Assembly (NCBI GenBank): GCA_011523515.1
Contig: WTGO01000096.1
Span: forward strand, 1-64,000
Length of the DNA: 64,000 nt
DNA from: Chloroflexota bacterium
GTDB lineage: Bacteria > Chloroflexota > Anaerolineae > Aggregatilineales > Phototrophicaceae
Direction: 5' to 3'
In this document: one piece after another, positions 36,844 to 45,493 of the stretch
Position numbering within the stretch: position 1 is the stretch's first letter
How the letters are laid out: each line of letters opens with the position of its first letter
Notes under the pieces: generated by a model
What the model was told of the DNA's origin: nothing
Databases searched by the model: none
Seen by the model: the letters and a program-made list of their open reading frames with translations, nothing else
Position numbers and translations under genes: made by a program

Positions 36844-38271
36844 ATGCGTAGTCTTGCCTATGCGTTTATAGCTTTGTTAGTTCTACTGTCGCTTGGATCG
36901 GCCGTAGTCATGGCGCAGCAGGTCCACATTGTCCAGCGCGGCGAAACGCTATTCAGTATTGCGCGTCAATACGGACGGACGGTGGCGGAGGTCGCGCAGG
37001 CCAATGGTCTGTCAGAGCCGTACATTATCCATTTCGGCAATCAACTGACGATTCCGGCGCCCGGCGGCGCGCAAGCCCCGGCGCAACAGCCGGCTCCGGC
37101 GCCGGCGCAGCCGACCGGCACCACCACGCATATCGTGCAGCGTGGCGAGAGCCTGGCCATTATTGCCGCCCAGTACGGAACGAACTACATCGAGCTGGCG
37201 CGCTTGAATGGCATCGCCGATCCCGATGTCTTGCGCGTTGGTCAGGTCCTGCAAGTGCCGGGCGCGCCACCGCCGCCCGCAGCGCCCGCGCCTGAAACCG
37301 GCCAAGCGCCAATAGGACCGGCGCCGCCCAGCACAGCCAATACCGGCGGCTTCGAATTGGGCGGTCAGGCACTGAGCTTCGCCCATCCCGGCCATATGAA
37401 AAACGCGCGCATGACCTGGGTCAAGCGGCAGGTCAAGTGGCATGGCGAAGGCGCGGGCCATTTCCAGCATCTGATTGACAGCGCCCACGGCAACGGCTTC
37501 AAGGTATTGTTGAGCGTCATCGGCGATAAGAACCAGATTGGCGGCAATCCAGGCGGGTTTTACCAGAATTTCGCCAACTTCCTGGCTGGATTGGCGCGTG
37601 GCGGCGCGGACGCCATCGAAGTGTGGAACGAGATGAACATCGACCGCGAATGGCCCGCCGGCCAGATCAGCGGCGCCAACTATGTGCAGATGTTGAGCGC
37701 CGCCTACAACGCGATCAAAGGCGCCAACTCGAGTACGCTGGTCATCAGCGGCGCTCCGGCGCCCACCGGCTTCTTCCAGGGCTGCGGCCCCAACGGCGGC
37801 GATGATGATTGCTACCTGCAACAGATGGCCTCGGCCGGCGCGGCCAACGTGATGGACTGTGTGGGCGTTCACTATAACGCCGGCATCGTACCGCCTGATG
37901 CGACCAGCGGCGCGCCCGTCGGCAGTTCCGGCCACTATTCCTGGTACTTGCCGCGGATGATGACGCTATATCGCAGCTTCTTCCCCGGCAAACCCTTGTG
38001 CATCACCGAGCTGGGCTATCTGACCGGCGAAGGGATCGGCGCCCTGCCCGGCGGCTTCGCCTGGGCCTCAGGCAATACGCTGGCGGAGCAAGCTGCCTGG
38101 CTGGCCGGCGCCGTCCATCGGACGCGCGGATCGGGTTATGTGCGCCTGCTTATCGTTTGGAATGTCGATGCGACGTATTGGGGTTCTGACCCGCAATCCG
38201 GCTACGCCATCGTGCGCCCGGGCGGCGGCTGCCCAGCCTGTGACTCACTGCGGGTGGCGATGGGAGGCTAG
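36844..38271 (+). CDS. secreted LysM protein with GH-A type glycosidase domain
   Basis: A 475-residue protein: signal peptide (1-24), LysM at about 26-70 (VHIVQRGETLFSIARQYGR), Pro/Ala linker, second LysM at about 97-140 (HIVQRGESLAIIAAQYGT), Pro/Ala linker, then a TIM-barrel domain from about 175. In the barrel VWNEMNIDREW gives the acid/base Glu and LCITELGYLTGEG the nucleophile Glu. LysM domains bind peptidoglycan or chitin, so the enzyme should be held at the cell wall. ATG 36844 follows TTAAGGAGTAGAC. A clear terminator follows the gene. Substrate is unknown. Confidence 0.86.
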   Translation: MRSLAYAFIALLVLLSLGSAVVMAQQVHIVQRGETLFSIARQYGRTVAEVAQANGLSEPYIIHFGNQLTIPAPGGAQAPAQQPAPAPAQPTGTTTHIVQRGESLAIIAAQYGTNYIELARLNGIADPDVLRVGQVLQVPGAPPPPAAPAPETGQAPIGPAPPSTANTGGFELGGQALSFAHPGHMKNARMTWVKRQVKWHGEGAGHFQHLIDSAHGNGFKVLLSVIGDKNQIGGNPGGFYQNFANFLAGLARGGADAIEVWNEMNIDREWPAGQISGANYVQMLSAAYNAIKGANSSTLVISGAPAPTGFFQGCGPNGGDDDCYLQQMASAGAANVMDCVGVHYNAGIVPPDATSGAPVGSSGHYSWYLPRMMTLYRSFFPGKPLCITELGYLTGEGIGALPGGFAWASGNTLAEQAAWLAGAVHRTRGSGYVRLLIVWNVDATYWGSDPQSGYAIVRPGGGCPACDSLRVAMGG

Positions 38272-38298
38272 ATCGCCAATCAAGACAGTTAGAAACGA

Positions 38299-38328
38299 AG
38301 GCGAGGCGCTGGGCGTCTCGCCTTTTTT
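38299..38328 (+). terminator. rho-independent terminator of the LysM-glycosidase gene
   Basis: Stem AGGCGAG (38299-38305) and CTCGCCT (38317-38323) with an 11-base loop, followed by a T run, 28 bases after the stop codon. Confidence 0.85.
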
Positions 38329-38407
38329 GTTGCTGCATGGCAGTTGGAAGGGCGCGAACGCGGTATCAAGTTTAACGTTCTGATGCTTGCGGAATGGCCA
38401 GCTTAAT

Positions 38408-38725
38408 TTAAAGCTGATAGTCGCCGGTTACGAGAACGATCTTGTGGCTGTAGTTCTCCACGTACTCAAACAGCTTGTCTTGCAGCTCGGCCCAATCGGC
38501 GCTGGTGATAATCTGGCGCATGGAGTTGGCGTCCTCGGCGATGGCGCCGGCCATGATCCGCGGTATATCCGTGCTGGTGTAGACGCTGTACCAAGCTTCA
38601 ATCGGCGTCAGGCCCAACTTGGTGGTGTTGGGCACCCACTCGCGCATAACGAATTCAAAATACTCTTGATCCAGGCCGGGTTTGATATCCCATTTCATGA
38701 GGAGCTTCACGTTGCCGTTTTGCAT
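38408..38725 (-). CDS. small dimeric alpha/beta-barrel-like protein
   Basis: A 105-residue protein with a beta-alpha-beta pattern (VKLLMKWDIKPG, EYFEFVMREW, AWYSVYTSTD, AGAIAEDANSMRQIIT, WAELQDKLFEYVENYSHKIV). This resembles ferredoxin-like stress or NIPSNAP/ABM-type dimers, but no family-defining residue is visible. ATG 38725 has GGAAG eight bases upstream. It stands alone, 77 bases downstream of the metallo-beta-lactamase gene on the same strand, and may share its transcript. Confidence 0.65.
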   Translation of the reverse strand: MQNGNVKLLMKWDIKPGLDQEYFEFVMREWVPNTTKLGLTPIEAWYSVYTSTDIPRIMAGAIAEDANSMRQIITSADWAELQDKLFEYVENYSHKIVLVTGDYQL

Positions 38726-38802
38726 CAAGCTACTTCCGTGCCATCAGTCGAAACCTTACCCGCATTATAGCGCAAATGTCGCTGAATTAGGCTGCCATGC
38801 GC

Positions 38803-39450
38803 TCAGGCGATTTCTTGAGCCGGATGCAGTCGGATGACTTGTGTCTGCTCGTCCAGGCCGGTTGAAGTCACGCGCAGCGTATCCTGCCACTCCACATTGG
38901 CGACGCCCATGCCCGTTAGCAGGCCATCGAGCGCCGTCGCGAAGGCCTCGTCGCTGACTTCCGCCGGCTGCATCGGCAGCACGTAGCTGGGTTCGATCAT
39001 GCTGATCAGATCGGCCAGGTCATCGCCGCCTATCCCGGCCCCGCCAACCGGCAGCAGCAGGACTTGCACTTCATCGAGCTGCTCGATAATGGATTGGTCC
39101 GGCTTCTGATGCAGCGCACCCAGGTGCAAGACGTTGAGATTGTTAGGATATTCCAAATGATAAGCGGTATTGCTGCGCACCTTGCCGCTAACGGAATCGT
39201 GAACATGCAGCGGAATGCCCGTGACAAATAGCTCGCCCACTTCATATTCGCCGGCGCCCTTGATGACGTATTTCTCGCCTCGGATTGCCTCGACTTGTTC
39301 GGTCATTCTGTCATTGCTAATCGTGACCAAATCCGCCTTCAGGCCCAGCTTGGCCAAATTCATCTGCGGATGCTGAGGATCCGTCACCACCGTTGTATGC
39401 CCGCGTTCCGTGATGCGAAAGCAGCTATAGCCGTACCAAGTGATATCCAA
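38803..39450 (-). CDS. metal-dependent hydrolase, beta-lactamase fold (UPF0173-like)
   Basis: A 215-residue single-domain protein starting with DITWYGYSCFRITERG, the opening of UlaG/UPF0173-type metallo-beta-lactamase proteins. The usual HxHxDH motif is not preserved: at that position the chain reads VTISNDRMTEQ, so the second metal site looks lost. VLPVGG and the later MIEPSYVLPMQ fit the fold. The start is probably TTG 39450 with CGGAG upstream; upstream in-frame codons would overlap the ABC-F gene. It lies 113 bases downstream of that gene. Activity is uncertain. Confidence 0.72.
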   Translation of the reverse strand: MDITWYGYSCFRITERGHTTVVTDPQHPQMNLAKLGLKADLVTISNDRMTEQVEAIRGEKYVIKGAGEYEVGELFVTGIPLHVHDSVSGKVRSNTAYHLEYPNNLNVLHLGALHQKPDQSIIEQLDEVQVLLLPVGGAGIGGDDLADLISMIEPSYVLPMQPAEVSDEAFATALDGLLTGMGVANVEWQDTLRVTSTGLDEQTQVIRLHPAQEIA

Positions 39451-39563
39451 ATTGACGCTCCGAGAATTCTCGCGTTCTTCCAGGAAGTTCGCGACTAATC
39501 GCCCAGCAATAATGATACATCCGCAAAGCAGATTTGGCAGTGCAAAGTCGTCAAAAGCGCGCG

Positions 39564-41468
39564 CTATTCGGCCAACCGGCCCCACTCTTCCAACGCCGCT
39601 TCCAAATCCGCTTCCATGCGCGCGTAAGTCTCGCCCAAGGTCCGCACTTTGCCCGCGTCGCCGGCCAGGCTCGCCCCATCCAGCTGAGCAGTAATGTCGC
39701 CCAGGCGCCATTCCAGCTGGTGGATTATCGCTTCCAGCTCCTCGGCGCGTTTGGCGGCTTCAAAGGGGCTAAGTCCCTGCCGCTTTTCCGCATAAGTGGC
39801 CGCGCGCCTACCTCTGCCGCGAGCGGAATCTTGCGCTTTCTCGTCCGCCGCCGCCGCCAGCCGCCGATTGCGCGCGCGCAGGTAATCTTGGTAGCCGCCG
39901 TAAGTGATCGACAGCTCGCCGGGCCTCATCTGCCATATTTGCGTGGCCAGCGCGTCGATCAGATAGCGGTCATGGCTGGCCAGCAAAATCGTCCCCTCAA
40001 ACTGAGCCAAAACGTCTTGCAAAATGTCCTGGCTGTCAATGTCGAGATGATTGGTCGGCTCGTCCAGCAGCAAGAGATTGGCGCCTTCCAGCGCCAGCTT
40101 CGCCAGCGCCAGCCGTCCGCGTTCGCCGCCGGACAAAGATGACACCGGGCGAAAGACATCTTCGCCGCTGAAGAGGAAGCGCCCCAGCCAATCGCGCGCC
40201 TCTGATATGCGCATATGCTTGATAGCCAGCACCTCGTCCACCAGCGTCTTCGCTTCGCTGAGCGTCTCGTGCGCCTGGGCAAAATAGCCCACCTTCACTT
40301 TGGCGCCCAGCCGCACATCACCCGCCAACGCCGGCAGGTCGCCGCAGAGAGTTTTGAGCAAGGTGGACTTGCCCACGCCGTTGGGGCCCATCAACGCGAC
40401 CGTCTCGCCGCGCAGAATCAGGCAGTCCGGCACGGTGATCAGCGGCTCGTCAGCGCCATAACCCACGGCCAAATCGCGGGTGACGATCACTTGGTCGCCG
40501 CTGCGCTGATAGTCCCCCAACTCCAGGACCATCTTGCGCTGCTGTCGAGGGCCGCTATCCAGGATGGCGCCGCGTTTCTCCATCGTTGCCAGTTTCTTGA
40601 GCCGTCCCTTGGCTTGCGCTGTGCCGCGGCTGCCCATGTGCCGCCGGATGAACTCGCGTTCCTTGTCGATGAACTCCTGCTGCGCGTCATATTGACGCCG
40701 CAGGGTTTCACGCCGCTCGGCGCGCTGCCGGCGATAGGCGCTGTAGTTGCCGCGATACTCCTGCAACTGCCTGTATTCGATTTCCCAGACCGTGCCGGCG
40801 AAGCGATCGATGAAATAGCGGTCATGGCTGACCGCCAGGACGGCGCCGTCAAACGATTCCAGAAAGTTCTCCAGCCATTCGACCGCGCTGATATCCAGAT
40901 GGTTGGTCGGCTCGTCAAGAATGAGCAGATCCGGCTGTTCCAGCAGCAGGCGGCCGAGCAGCGCCCGCGTCTTTTGCCCGCCGGAAAGCTGCGGCAGGGG
41001 GAAAGTGTGTTCGTCCGCCGAAAATCCTAGACCGCTGAGCACAATCTTGACACGCGTGTCGTAGGTATACCCGCCCAGCCGTTCAAATTCGGCTTGCAAG
41101 GGTCCATACACATCCAGCGCAGCTTCTGTGCTGTCGATGTCCGCCATCTGCCGCTCGAGTTGCGCCAGCTGCGCTTCCATCTGGCGTAAATCGGCAAAGG
41201 CCCTCAGCTGTTCCTGCCACAGGCTGTGTTCGCCCACAAGTTCCGGGCGCTGCGGCAAGAAGGCGATGCGAACACCGTGCGCGATATGCACTGTCCCGAT
41301 CGTGGCCAGATCGATGCCAGCCAGGATGTTGATCAAGGTGGTTTTGCCGGCGCCGTTGGGCCCAACCAGGGCGATGCGCGCCCCCGCCGATATGGCGATG
41401 CTGATGTCACTGAGGACTTCGTCAGCGCCATAGAACTTGCCTAGATTATTCGCGGTGAGCAGGGACAT
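39564..41468 (-). CDS. ABC-F family ATPase (Uup-like)
   Basis: A 634-residue soluble protein with two ATP-binding cassettes and no membrane segment. Cassette 1: GPNGAGKTT and LSGGQKTRALLGR with LLILDEPTNHLD. Cassette 2: GPNGVGKST and LSGGERGRLALAK with LLLDEPTNHLD. Between them lies the charged P-site linker (QRAERRETLRRQYDAQQEF). The last 90 residues form the coiled-coil C-terminal domain of Uup. ABC-F proteins act on ribosomes or on branched DNA intermediates. The start ATG 41468 (MSLLTANNLGKFYG) is standard for the family although its ribosome site is weak. Confidence 0.92.
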   Translation of the reverse strand: MSLLTANNLGKFYGADEVLSDISIAISAGARIALVGPNGAGKTTLINILAGIDLATIGTVHIAHGVRIAFLPQRPELVGEHSLWQEQLRAFADLRQMEAQLAQLERQMADIDSTEAALDVYGPLQAEFERLGGYTYDTRVKIVLSGLGFSADEHTFPLPQLSGGQKTRALLGRLLLEQPDLLILDEPTNHLDISAVEWLENFLESFDGAVLAVSHDRYFIDRFAGTVWEIEYRQLQEYRGNYSAYRRQRAERRETLRRQYDAQQEFIDKEREFIRRHMGSRGTAQAKGRLKKLATMEKRGAILDSGPRQQRKMVLELGDYQRSGDQVIVTRDLAVGYGADEPLITVPDCLILRGETVALMGPNGVGKSTLLKTLCGDLPALAGDVRLGAKVKVGYFAQAHETLSEAKTLVDEVLAIKHMRISEARDWLGRFLFSGEDVFRPVSSLSGGERGRLALAKLALEGANLLLLDEPTNHLDIDSQDILQDVLAQFEGTILLASHDRYLIDALATQIWQMRPGELSITYGGYQDYLRARNRRLAAAADEKAQDSARGRGRRAATYAEKRQGLSPFEAAKRAEELEAIIHQLEWRLGDITAQLDGASLAGDAGKVRTLGETYARMEADLEAALEEWGRLAE

Positions 41469-41540
41469 GAGTCGCAATAGACAGTCGCGTTGCCAAACCG
41501 CCGCATTGTAGCACGGCGTCATAAAGCAAGGTAAGTGCAA

Positions 41541-41740
41541 GCAAGTAATGAAAAAGACTTGCCACAGAGTACACAGAGTAAAGCTTTCCAGGATTGAAAT
41601 GGCAGCAATAGGCCCCTAGGAAAGCTGTGGCCGACATGGTATGAGCGTTGAAGCGATGGACAATCCTCTGTGCCCTCAATACTACTCTGTGTCCTCTGTG
41701 GCAAAAGGGCATTCATTTGCTTTGATACAGGAGTTGCATA
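41541..41740. repeat. dispersed palindromic element, copy B
   Basis: A roughly 200-base element between the ABC-F and phospholipase D genes. Its arms GCCACAGAGTACACAGAGTA (41561-41580) and TACTCTGTGTCCTCTGTGGC (41683-41702) are inverted repeats with one mismatch in 20. The outer flanks AGCAAGTAATG and CATTTGCT also pair partly. It aligns with copy A at 35530-35741. The remaining bases of this 380-base gap show no gene. Confidence 0.7.
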
Positions 41741-41848
41741 ACGTAGTTGTTGTTACTGAGTTACGGCTGCTTGAGGCCGCGCATGGCGCAATTGGTAGCC
41801 AACGAGTAAAGTCAGAGTCACTTCAGTAGCACTAGCGACGGCGCAAAG

Positions 41849-43057
41849 ATGGATTACCAGCCCGAGGAATTATTGGCCGCAAAACAGCGACAGCGCGCTC
41901 GCCGACTGCTAGTCGGCTGGGGCATTTTGCTGCTCTTCATCAGCGCCTTCGTTCTGCGCGCATTTCACATAGGGCGGCCGCCCGGCGAGCCGCCCCCGAT
42001 CAGCCTTGTCGAGACAGCGCCGGCCCGCTACCGTGAAGTCGAACTTGACTTCAGTCGCGGTTATCTTGGCGCCGGCTGGCAGGTCTATTTCAATGAGCCG
42101 GATGAATCTGTCGATCGCGCCGATTACGCTGGCGGGATGGATTCCGCGCTGGCAGACGCCATCGACGCGGCGACCGACACGCTCGATATCGCGGTCTTTG
42201 AGCTGAATAGCGACCCAATCCACGCCGCCATCGCGCGCGCCGCAGACCGGGGCGTCAATGTCCGGATCGTGGCCGATGATGACCATGGCCTGCATGACAA
42301 TCGCAATCCGCATCTGCGCGACCTGCTGCAGCTCGGTATCGATGTGCGCGATGACAGCCGCTCCGGATTGATGCACAACAAGTTCGCCATAATCGACAGC
42401 GAGGCCGTCTGGACGGGCTCGTGGAATTTCACCATCAACGGGACCTATCGCAATAACAACAATATCCTGGTGCTGGAGAGCGCCGAGGCCGTCTATGCCT
42501 TTCAGGCCGAATTTGACGAGATGTTCGAACGGACTGAATTCGGCATCCGGTCGACCGATGACGGCGTCATACACTTCGACCACGCCGGTGGGGATATCAG
42601 CATCATATTTGGCCCCGAGGCTGACGAAATCAGCGCGCTTATCGCGGAGATCAATGACGCGGCGCGATCTATTCGTTTCATGACATTTGTTTTCTCGCTG
42701 GATGAATTGGCGGAAGCGATGCTAAACCAGGCGGCAAGTCGTGAAGTATCGGTAGAAGGCGTCTTCGAAAACCGCAACAGCCTTGCCAGCTGGAGCCAGC
42801 TGCCGGCTCTGCATTGCGCCGGCGCAGCCGTACGCCAGGACGGCAGTCGCTACGTACTGCATCACAAAGTCATCATCATTGACGACCACACCGTGATCAC
42901 CGGCTCCTTCAATTTCTCCCGCAGCGCCGAGAAAAACAATGACGAAAACATCGTCATCGTCCGCAATGCGGCGATTGCCGGGCTATACCTGGAAGAATGG
43001 CGGCGCGTCTGGGATAGCGCCGAGGAGCTGGCGCCGGACGAGGTCGTCTGCGACTAG
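41849..43057 (+). CDS. membrane-anchored phospholipase D-like protein
   Basis: A 402-residue protein with an N-terminal transmembrane helix (about 23-40, LLVGWGILLLFISAFVLRAF) and two HKD catalytic motifs: LMHNKFAIID with TGSWNFT, and LHHKVIIID with TGSFNFS. The two halves form the usual pseudo-dimer of phospholipase D, cardiolipin synthase and Nuc endonuclease proteins. The anchor places the active site outside the membrane. The C-terminal 60 residues include two Cys. Substrate may be phospholipid or nucleic acid; the short single-anchor form resembles Nuc-like enzymes more than cardiolipin synthases. Confidence 0.85.
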   Translation: MDYQPEELLAAKQRQRARRLLVGWGILLLFISAFVLRAFHIGRPPGEPPPISLVETAPARYREVELDFSRGYLGAGWQVYFNEPDESVDRADYAGGMDSALADAIDAATDTLDIAVFELNSDPIHAAIARAADRGVNVRIVADDDHGLHDNRNPHLRDLLQLGIDVRDDSRSGLMHNKFAIIDSEAVWTGSWNFTINGTYRNNNNILVLESAEAVYAFQAEFDEMFERTEFGIRSTDDGVIHFDHAGGDISIIFGPEADEISALIAEINDAARSIRFMTFVFSLDELAEAMLNQAASREVSVEGVFENRNSLASWSQLPALHCAGAAVRQDGSRYVLHHKVIIIDDHTVITGSFNFSRSAEKNNDENIVIVRNAAIAGLYLEEWRRVWDSAEELAPDEVVCD

Positions 43058-43065
43058 GCGCGCGC

Positions 43066-43371
43066 TCAGCCGCTCCTGCGCAGATGAAGCGGGGATTTTT
43101 TGGGCTGGCGCTCGATCTCGCCGCGCGCTTCCAGATCCAGCTGTACCGCCTTGCAATACCAGCGGACCGAGCCGGGCTTGGGGAAGAGTTGCTTCGGCAC
43201 TTGTCGCTCGTTCAGCCGCGCGCGGACAGCAGCTTCCATGTCGGCGAACGACATCCAATCGCGCGCCGTCAAGACAGCCAGAATGGCCTCGCGAATGACA
43301 TTGTACTTCTCGGCTTTCAGGTTTTCGCGATGTTCGGGATGATTCACGTTTCGCGCTTGTATGCTGCTCAA
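43066..43371 (-). CDS. small winged-helix-like protein (DUF6958-like)
   Basis: A 101-residue basic protein. It shows helical stretches (KYNVIREAILAVL, SFADMEAAVRARLNE) followed by SVRWYCKAVQLDLEARGEIERQ, a pattern I recall from the DUF6958 family and consistent with a winged-helix fold. The start is TTG 43371 with GGAGGGAGCAACGCC upstream. It lies 46 bases downstream of pfkB on the same strand, so it is probably cotranscribed, and ends 8 bases from the convergent phospholipase D gene. Function is unknown; a DNA-binding role is a guess. Confidence 0.7.
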   Translation of the reverse strand: MSSIQARNVNHPEHRENLKAEKYNVIREAILAVLTARDWMSFADMEAAVRARLNERQVPKQLFPKPGSVRWYCKAVQLDLEARGEIERQPKKSPLHLRRSG

Positions 43372-43417
43372 GGCGTTGCTCCCTCCGTTCAGATTCTCGA
43401 TCCGACCAGCCGACCGC

Positions 43418-44347
43418 TTAGCCGGCAGCCACTATGGCGTCATAGAGGCGGAAGGCGTCGGCCTGGCGGCAGAGCTGAGTGCCGGTGGTCATCACCGCGG
43501 CGCTGCCCGCGGCCACGCCCAGGCGCAGGGCGTCGGCCAGCCCCCGCCCTTGCGCCAATCCCATGACGATGCCGCCGACCATGCTGTCGCCCGCGCCGAC
43601 TTTGCTGGCGATTGGCGCCACCGGCGCATGCACATGCAGGGTTTCCGCGCTGGTAACCAGTACGGCGCCCGCCGCCCCCATCGAGACCACCAGAACTTCC
43701 GCCAGCCCTTCGGCGATCAAACGCCGGCAGGCCTCGCGGATATGCGCCTCGCCCTGGATTTTTTCACCGGCGAATAGCTCCAGCTCGCGCAGATTGGGCT
43801 TCAGCAAGAAGACGCCCTTGCCCACCGCGCGATTCAGCGCGTCGCCGGCTGTGTCCACGATGACGCGGATGCCGTATTCGCGGGCATAGCGCGTGATCTC
43901 GCCGTAGAATTCCAAGGGCACTCCGCGCGGCAGGCTGCCACTGGCGACGATGTAGTCGGGATTGAGGTTGAAGAGCGTCTCCAGACAGGCGATCCACTCA
44001 TCCGCAGACAGTTCGGGGCCGGGCATGGTAAAGCGGTACTGCAGCGCGGTGCTCTCCTCGTATACCACCAGATTTTCCCGCGTTATGCCGGCGATAGCCA
44101 CCGGATGATGCTCGATGCCTTCGGCGTCCAGCAGCTGCGACAGCATCATGCCGTTGTGACCGCCGGCGGCGTAAACCGCGCTCGATTCGCCGCCCAGAAA
44201 ACGGATGGCGCGCGATACATTGATGCCGCCGCCGCCCGGGTGAAATCGCGGCGCGGCGCAGCGCAGCTTAATCTCCGGCGCGACCGAGTGGATGTTTGTA
44301 CCGACATCGAGGGCCGGATTCATCGTCAGCGTGACCACTTTTTGCAT
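43418..44347 (-). CDS. pfkB: 6-phosphofructokinase, PfkB type
   Basis: A 309-residue ribokinase-superfamily kinase close in sequence to E. coli PfkB. Shared landmarks are TLTMNPALD, EIKLRCAAPRFHPGGGGINVSRA, YRFTMPGPEL, LVKPN-like LLKPNLRELE, VVSMGAAGA and the anion-hole motif VGAGDSMVGG with catalytic base Asp254. It should phosphorylate fructose 6-phosphate, although tagatose 6-phosphate or fructose 1-phosphate cannot be excluded. An AGGAG lies 14 bases before the ATG, longer than usual. It diverges from the histidine phosphatase gene. Confidence 0.88.
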   Translation of the reverse strand: MQKVVTLTMNPALDVGTNIHSVAPEIKLRCAAPRFHPGGGGINVSRAIRFLGGESSAVYAAGGHNGMMLSQLLDAEGIEHHPVAIAGITRENLVVYEESTALQYRFTMPGPELSADEWIACLETLFNLNPDYIVASGSLPRGVPLEFYGEITRYAREYGIRVIVDTAGDALNRAVGKGVFLLKPNLRELELFAGEKIQGEAHIREACRRLIAEGLAEVLVVSMGAAGAVLVTSAETLHVHAPVAPIASKVGAGDSMVGGIVMGLAQGRGLADALRLGVAAGSAAVMTTGTQLCRQADAFRLYDAIVAAG

Positions 44348-44390
44348 CGGCGTCGCTTTTCTTCTCCTGTTTACGTTGCGGACAACTTAC

Positions 44391-44452
44391 CCCACCCCCG
44401 GCCCCTTCTCGCCATCTCTATGGCGAGCATCCGACAAGTCAGAGAGGGGAGC
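44391..44452. repeat. dispersed C/G-rich palindromic repeat
   Basis: CCCCACCCCCGGCCCCTTCTC ends in an inverted counterpart AGAGAGGGGAGC, with the inner hairpin CTCGCCA/TGGCGAG. It looks like a common intergenic repeat type and not a gene-specific signal. Confidence 0.5.
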
Positions 44453-44695
44453 AAAACACCGCGTGATGCAATGTATTCTGCCTCGGCGGTGGCTTTGCCG
44501 CGCGCAAGTCTTTTTGTTCAAACCGGCATCGGCGGTAGCCGAGGGCGCGAGAACTGCTGTTTGAGCGCGGTAGACCGTTTCGCTGCCGCCGAGCGGCTAC
44601 CGCGGCCGCGACAAGTGTAGCGAGCGCGGAATCTTGTGACCAGCCTGTAAAGCCTTGGCGCAGCCGCCGCGATCAATTGACGCGCGAGCCATGGG

Positions 44696-44723
44696 TTACT
44701 TTCGGCTGAGTTTGACCTATAAT
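44696..44723 (+). promoter_or_regulatory. sigma-70-type promoter of the histidine phosphatase gene
   Basis: TTACTT, 16 bases, TATAAT; the -10 ends 40 bases before the ATG at 44764. Confidence 0.6.
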
Positions 44724-44763
44724 CGCCCTTTGAGAAAATCAGCCCAGGTCAGAGGTCGCATTC

Positions 44764-45459
44764 ATGCACGTATATTTGATCCGCCACGCGCAATCGGAAA
44801 ACAATGTCTTGACATCCGACAACCTGCACCGGCGCAAGGTCGACCCCGACCTGACCGAGTTGGGTTATCGGCAGCGCGAGGCGCTGGCGGATTTCCTGGC
44901 CAATGAAGCGGATCTGGCCGACCAGACCTTTGCCGTCAGCCGTCTTTATACCAGCGCCATGTACCGCTCGCTTTTGACTACGCAGCCGGTCAGCGCCGCG
45001 CTGAATCTGCGGCCGGAAGTCTGGTTGGATCTGCATGAAAAGGGTGGCATGTTCCTGCGGCAGAACGGGCGCGTCGACGGCTTCGGGGGGATGTCGCGCT
45101 CGGCGATTATGAGCCAGTTCCCCGATTATCGGCTGCCGGACACCGTATCGGACGACGGCTGGTACGACGCCTCGTTGGGATACGAACCCGAGACACATAG
45201 CGAATTTCGCGCCATTAAGGTCGCCAATGAGCTCAGCCAGCGCAGCCGCTCCGATGAGGTGATAGCGCTGGTTTCGCACGCCGGTTTCCTTGAAACTCTG
45301 CTGAAAGCGATCTTCGGCCAATTGCCTTCACGCGCTTACGCCATGCGCTATTATCACAACAATACCGCCATTACGCGGATCGACTACGACGGGACACGGC
45401 CGGCCCTGCATTATTTGAACCGCGTCGATCATCTGCCGCCCGCCATGCGCACCTACTGA
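44764..45459 (+). CDS. histidine phosphatase family protein (phosphoglycerate mutase-like)
   Basis: A 231-residue enzyme with the phosphorylated His in LIRHAQSENN and the second His in ALVSHAGFLETLL. An Arg near TSAMYRSLLTT completes the pocket. The middle insertion (DLHEKGGMFLRQNGR) resembles broad-specificity phosphatases more than metabolic phosphoglycerate mutases. No signal peptide. An SDR gene begins 34 bases downstream and is likely in the same operon. The substrate is not deducible. Confidence 0.85.
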   Translation: MHVYLIRHAQSENNVLTSDNLHRRKVDPDLTELGYRQREALADFLANEADLADQTFAVSRLYTSAMYRSLLTTQPVSAALNLRPEVWLDLHEKGGMFLRQNGRVDGFGGMSRSAIMSQFPDYRLPDTVSDDGWYDASLGYEPETHSEFRAIKVANELSQRSRSDEVIALVSHAGFLETLLKAIFGQLPSRAYAMRYYHNNTAITRIDYDGTRPALHYLNRVDHLPPAMRTY

Positions 45460-45493
45460 CGCTACGCGCGGCAACGAGCGAAAGAAGCTCCTG

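Larger units (their letters stand above)
44348..44763. other. 416-base intergenic region with GC-rich repeats
   Basis: Between pfkB and the histidine phosphatase gene. It contains a CCCCGGCCCCTTCTC...AGAGAGGGGAGC repeat enclosing a 7-bp hairpin CTCGCCA-TCTCTA-TGGCGAG (44408-44427), a separate 10-bp inverted repeat GCGGTAGCCG (44532-44541) / CGGCTACCGC (44594-44603), and the promoter at 44696-44723. No coding frame with a family pattern was seen. Confidence 0.5.

Noticed and set aside
41561..41702. CRISPR-like spacing of the CACAGAG arms
   Set aside because: Only two inverted arms exist, with no regularly spaced direct repeats.
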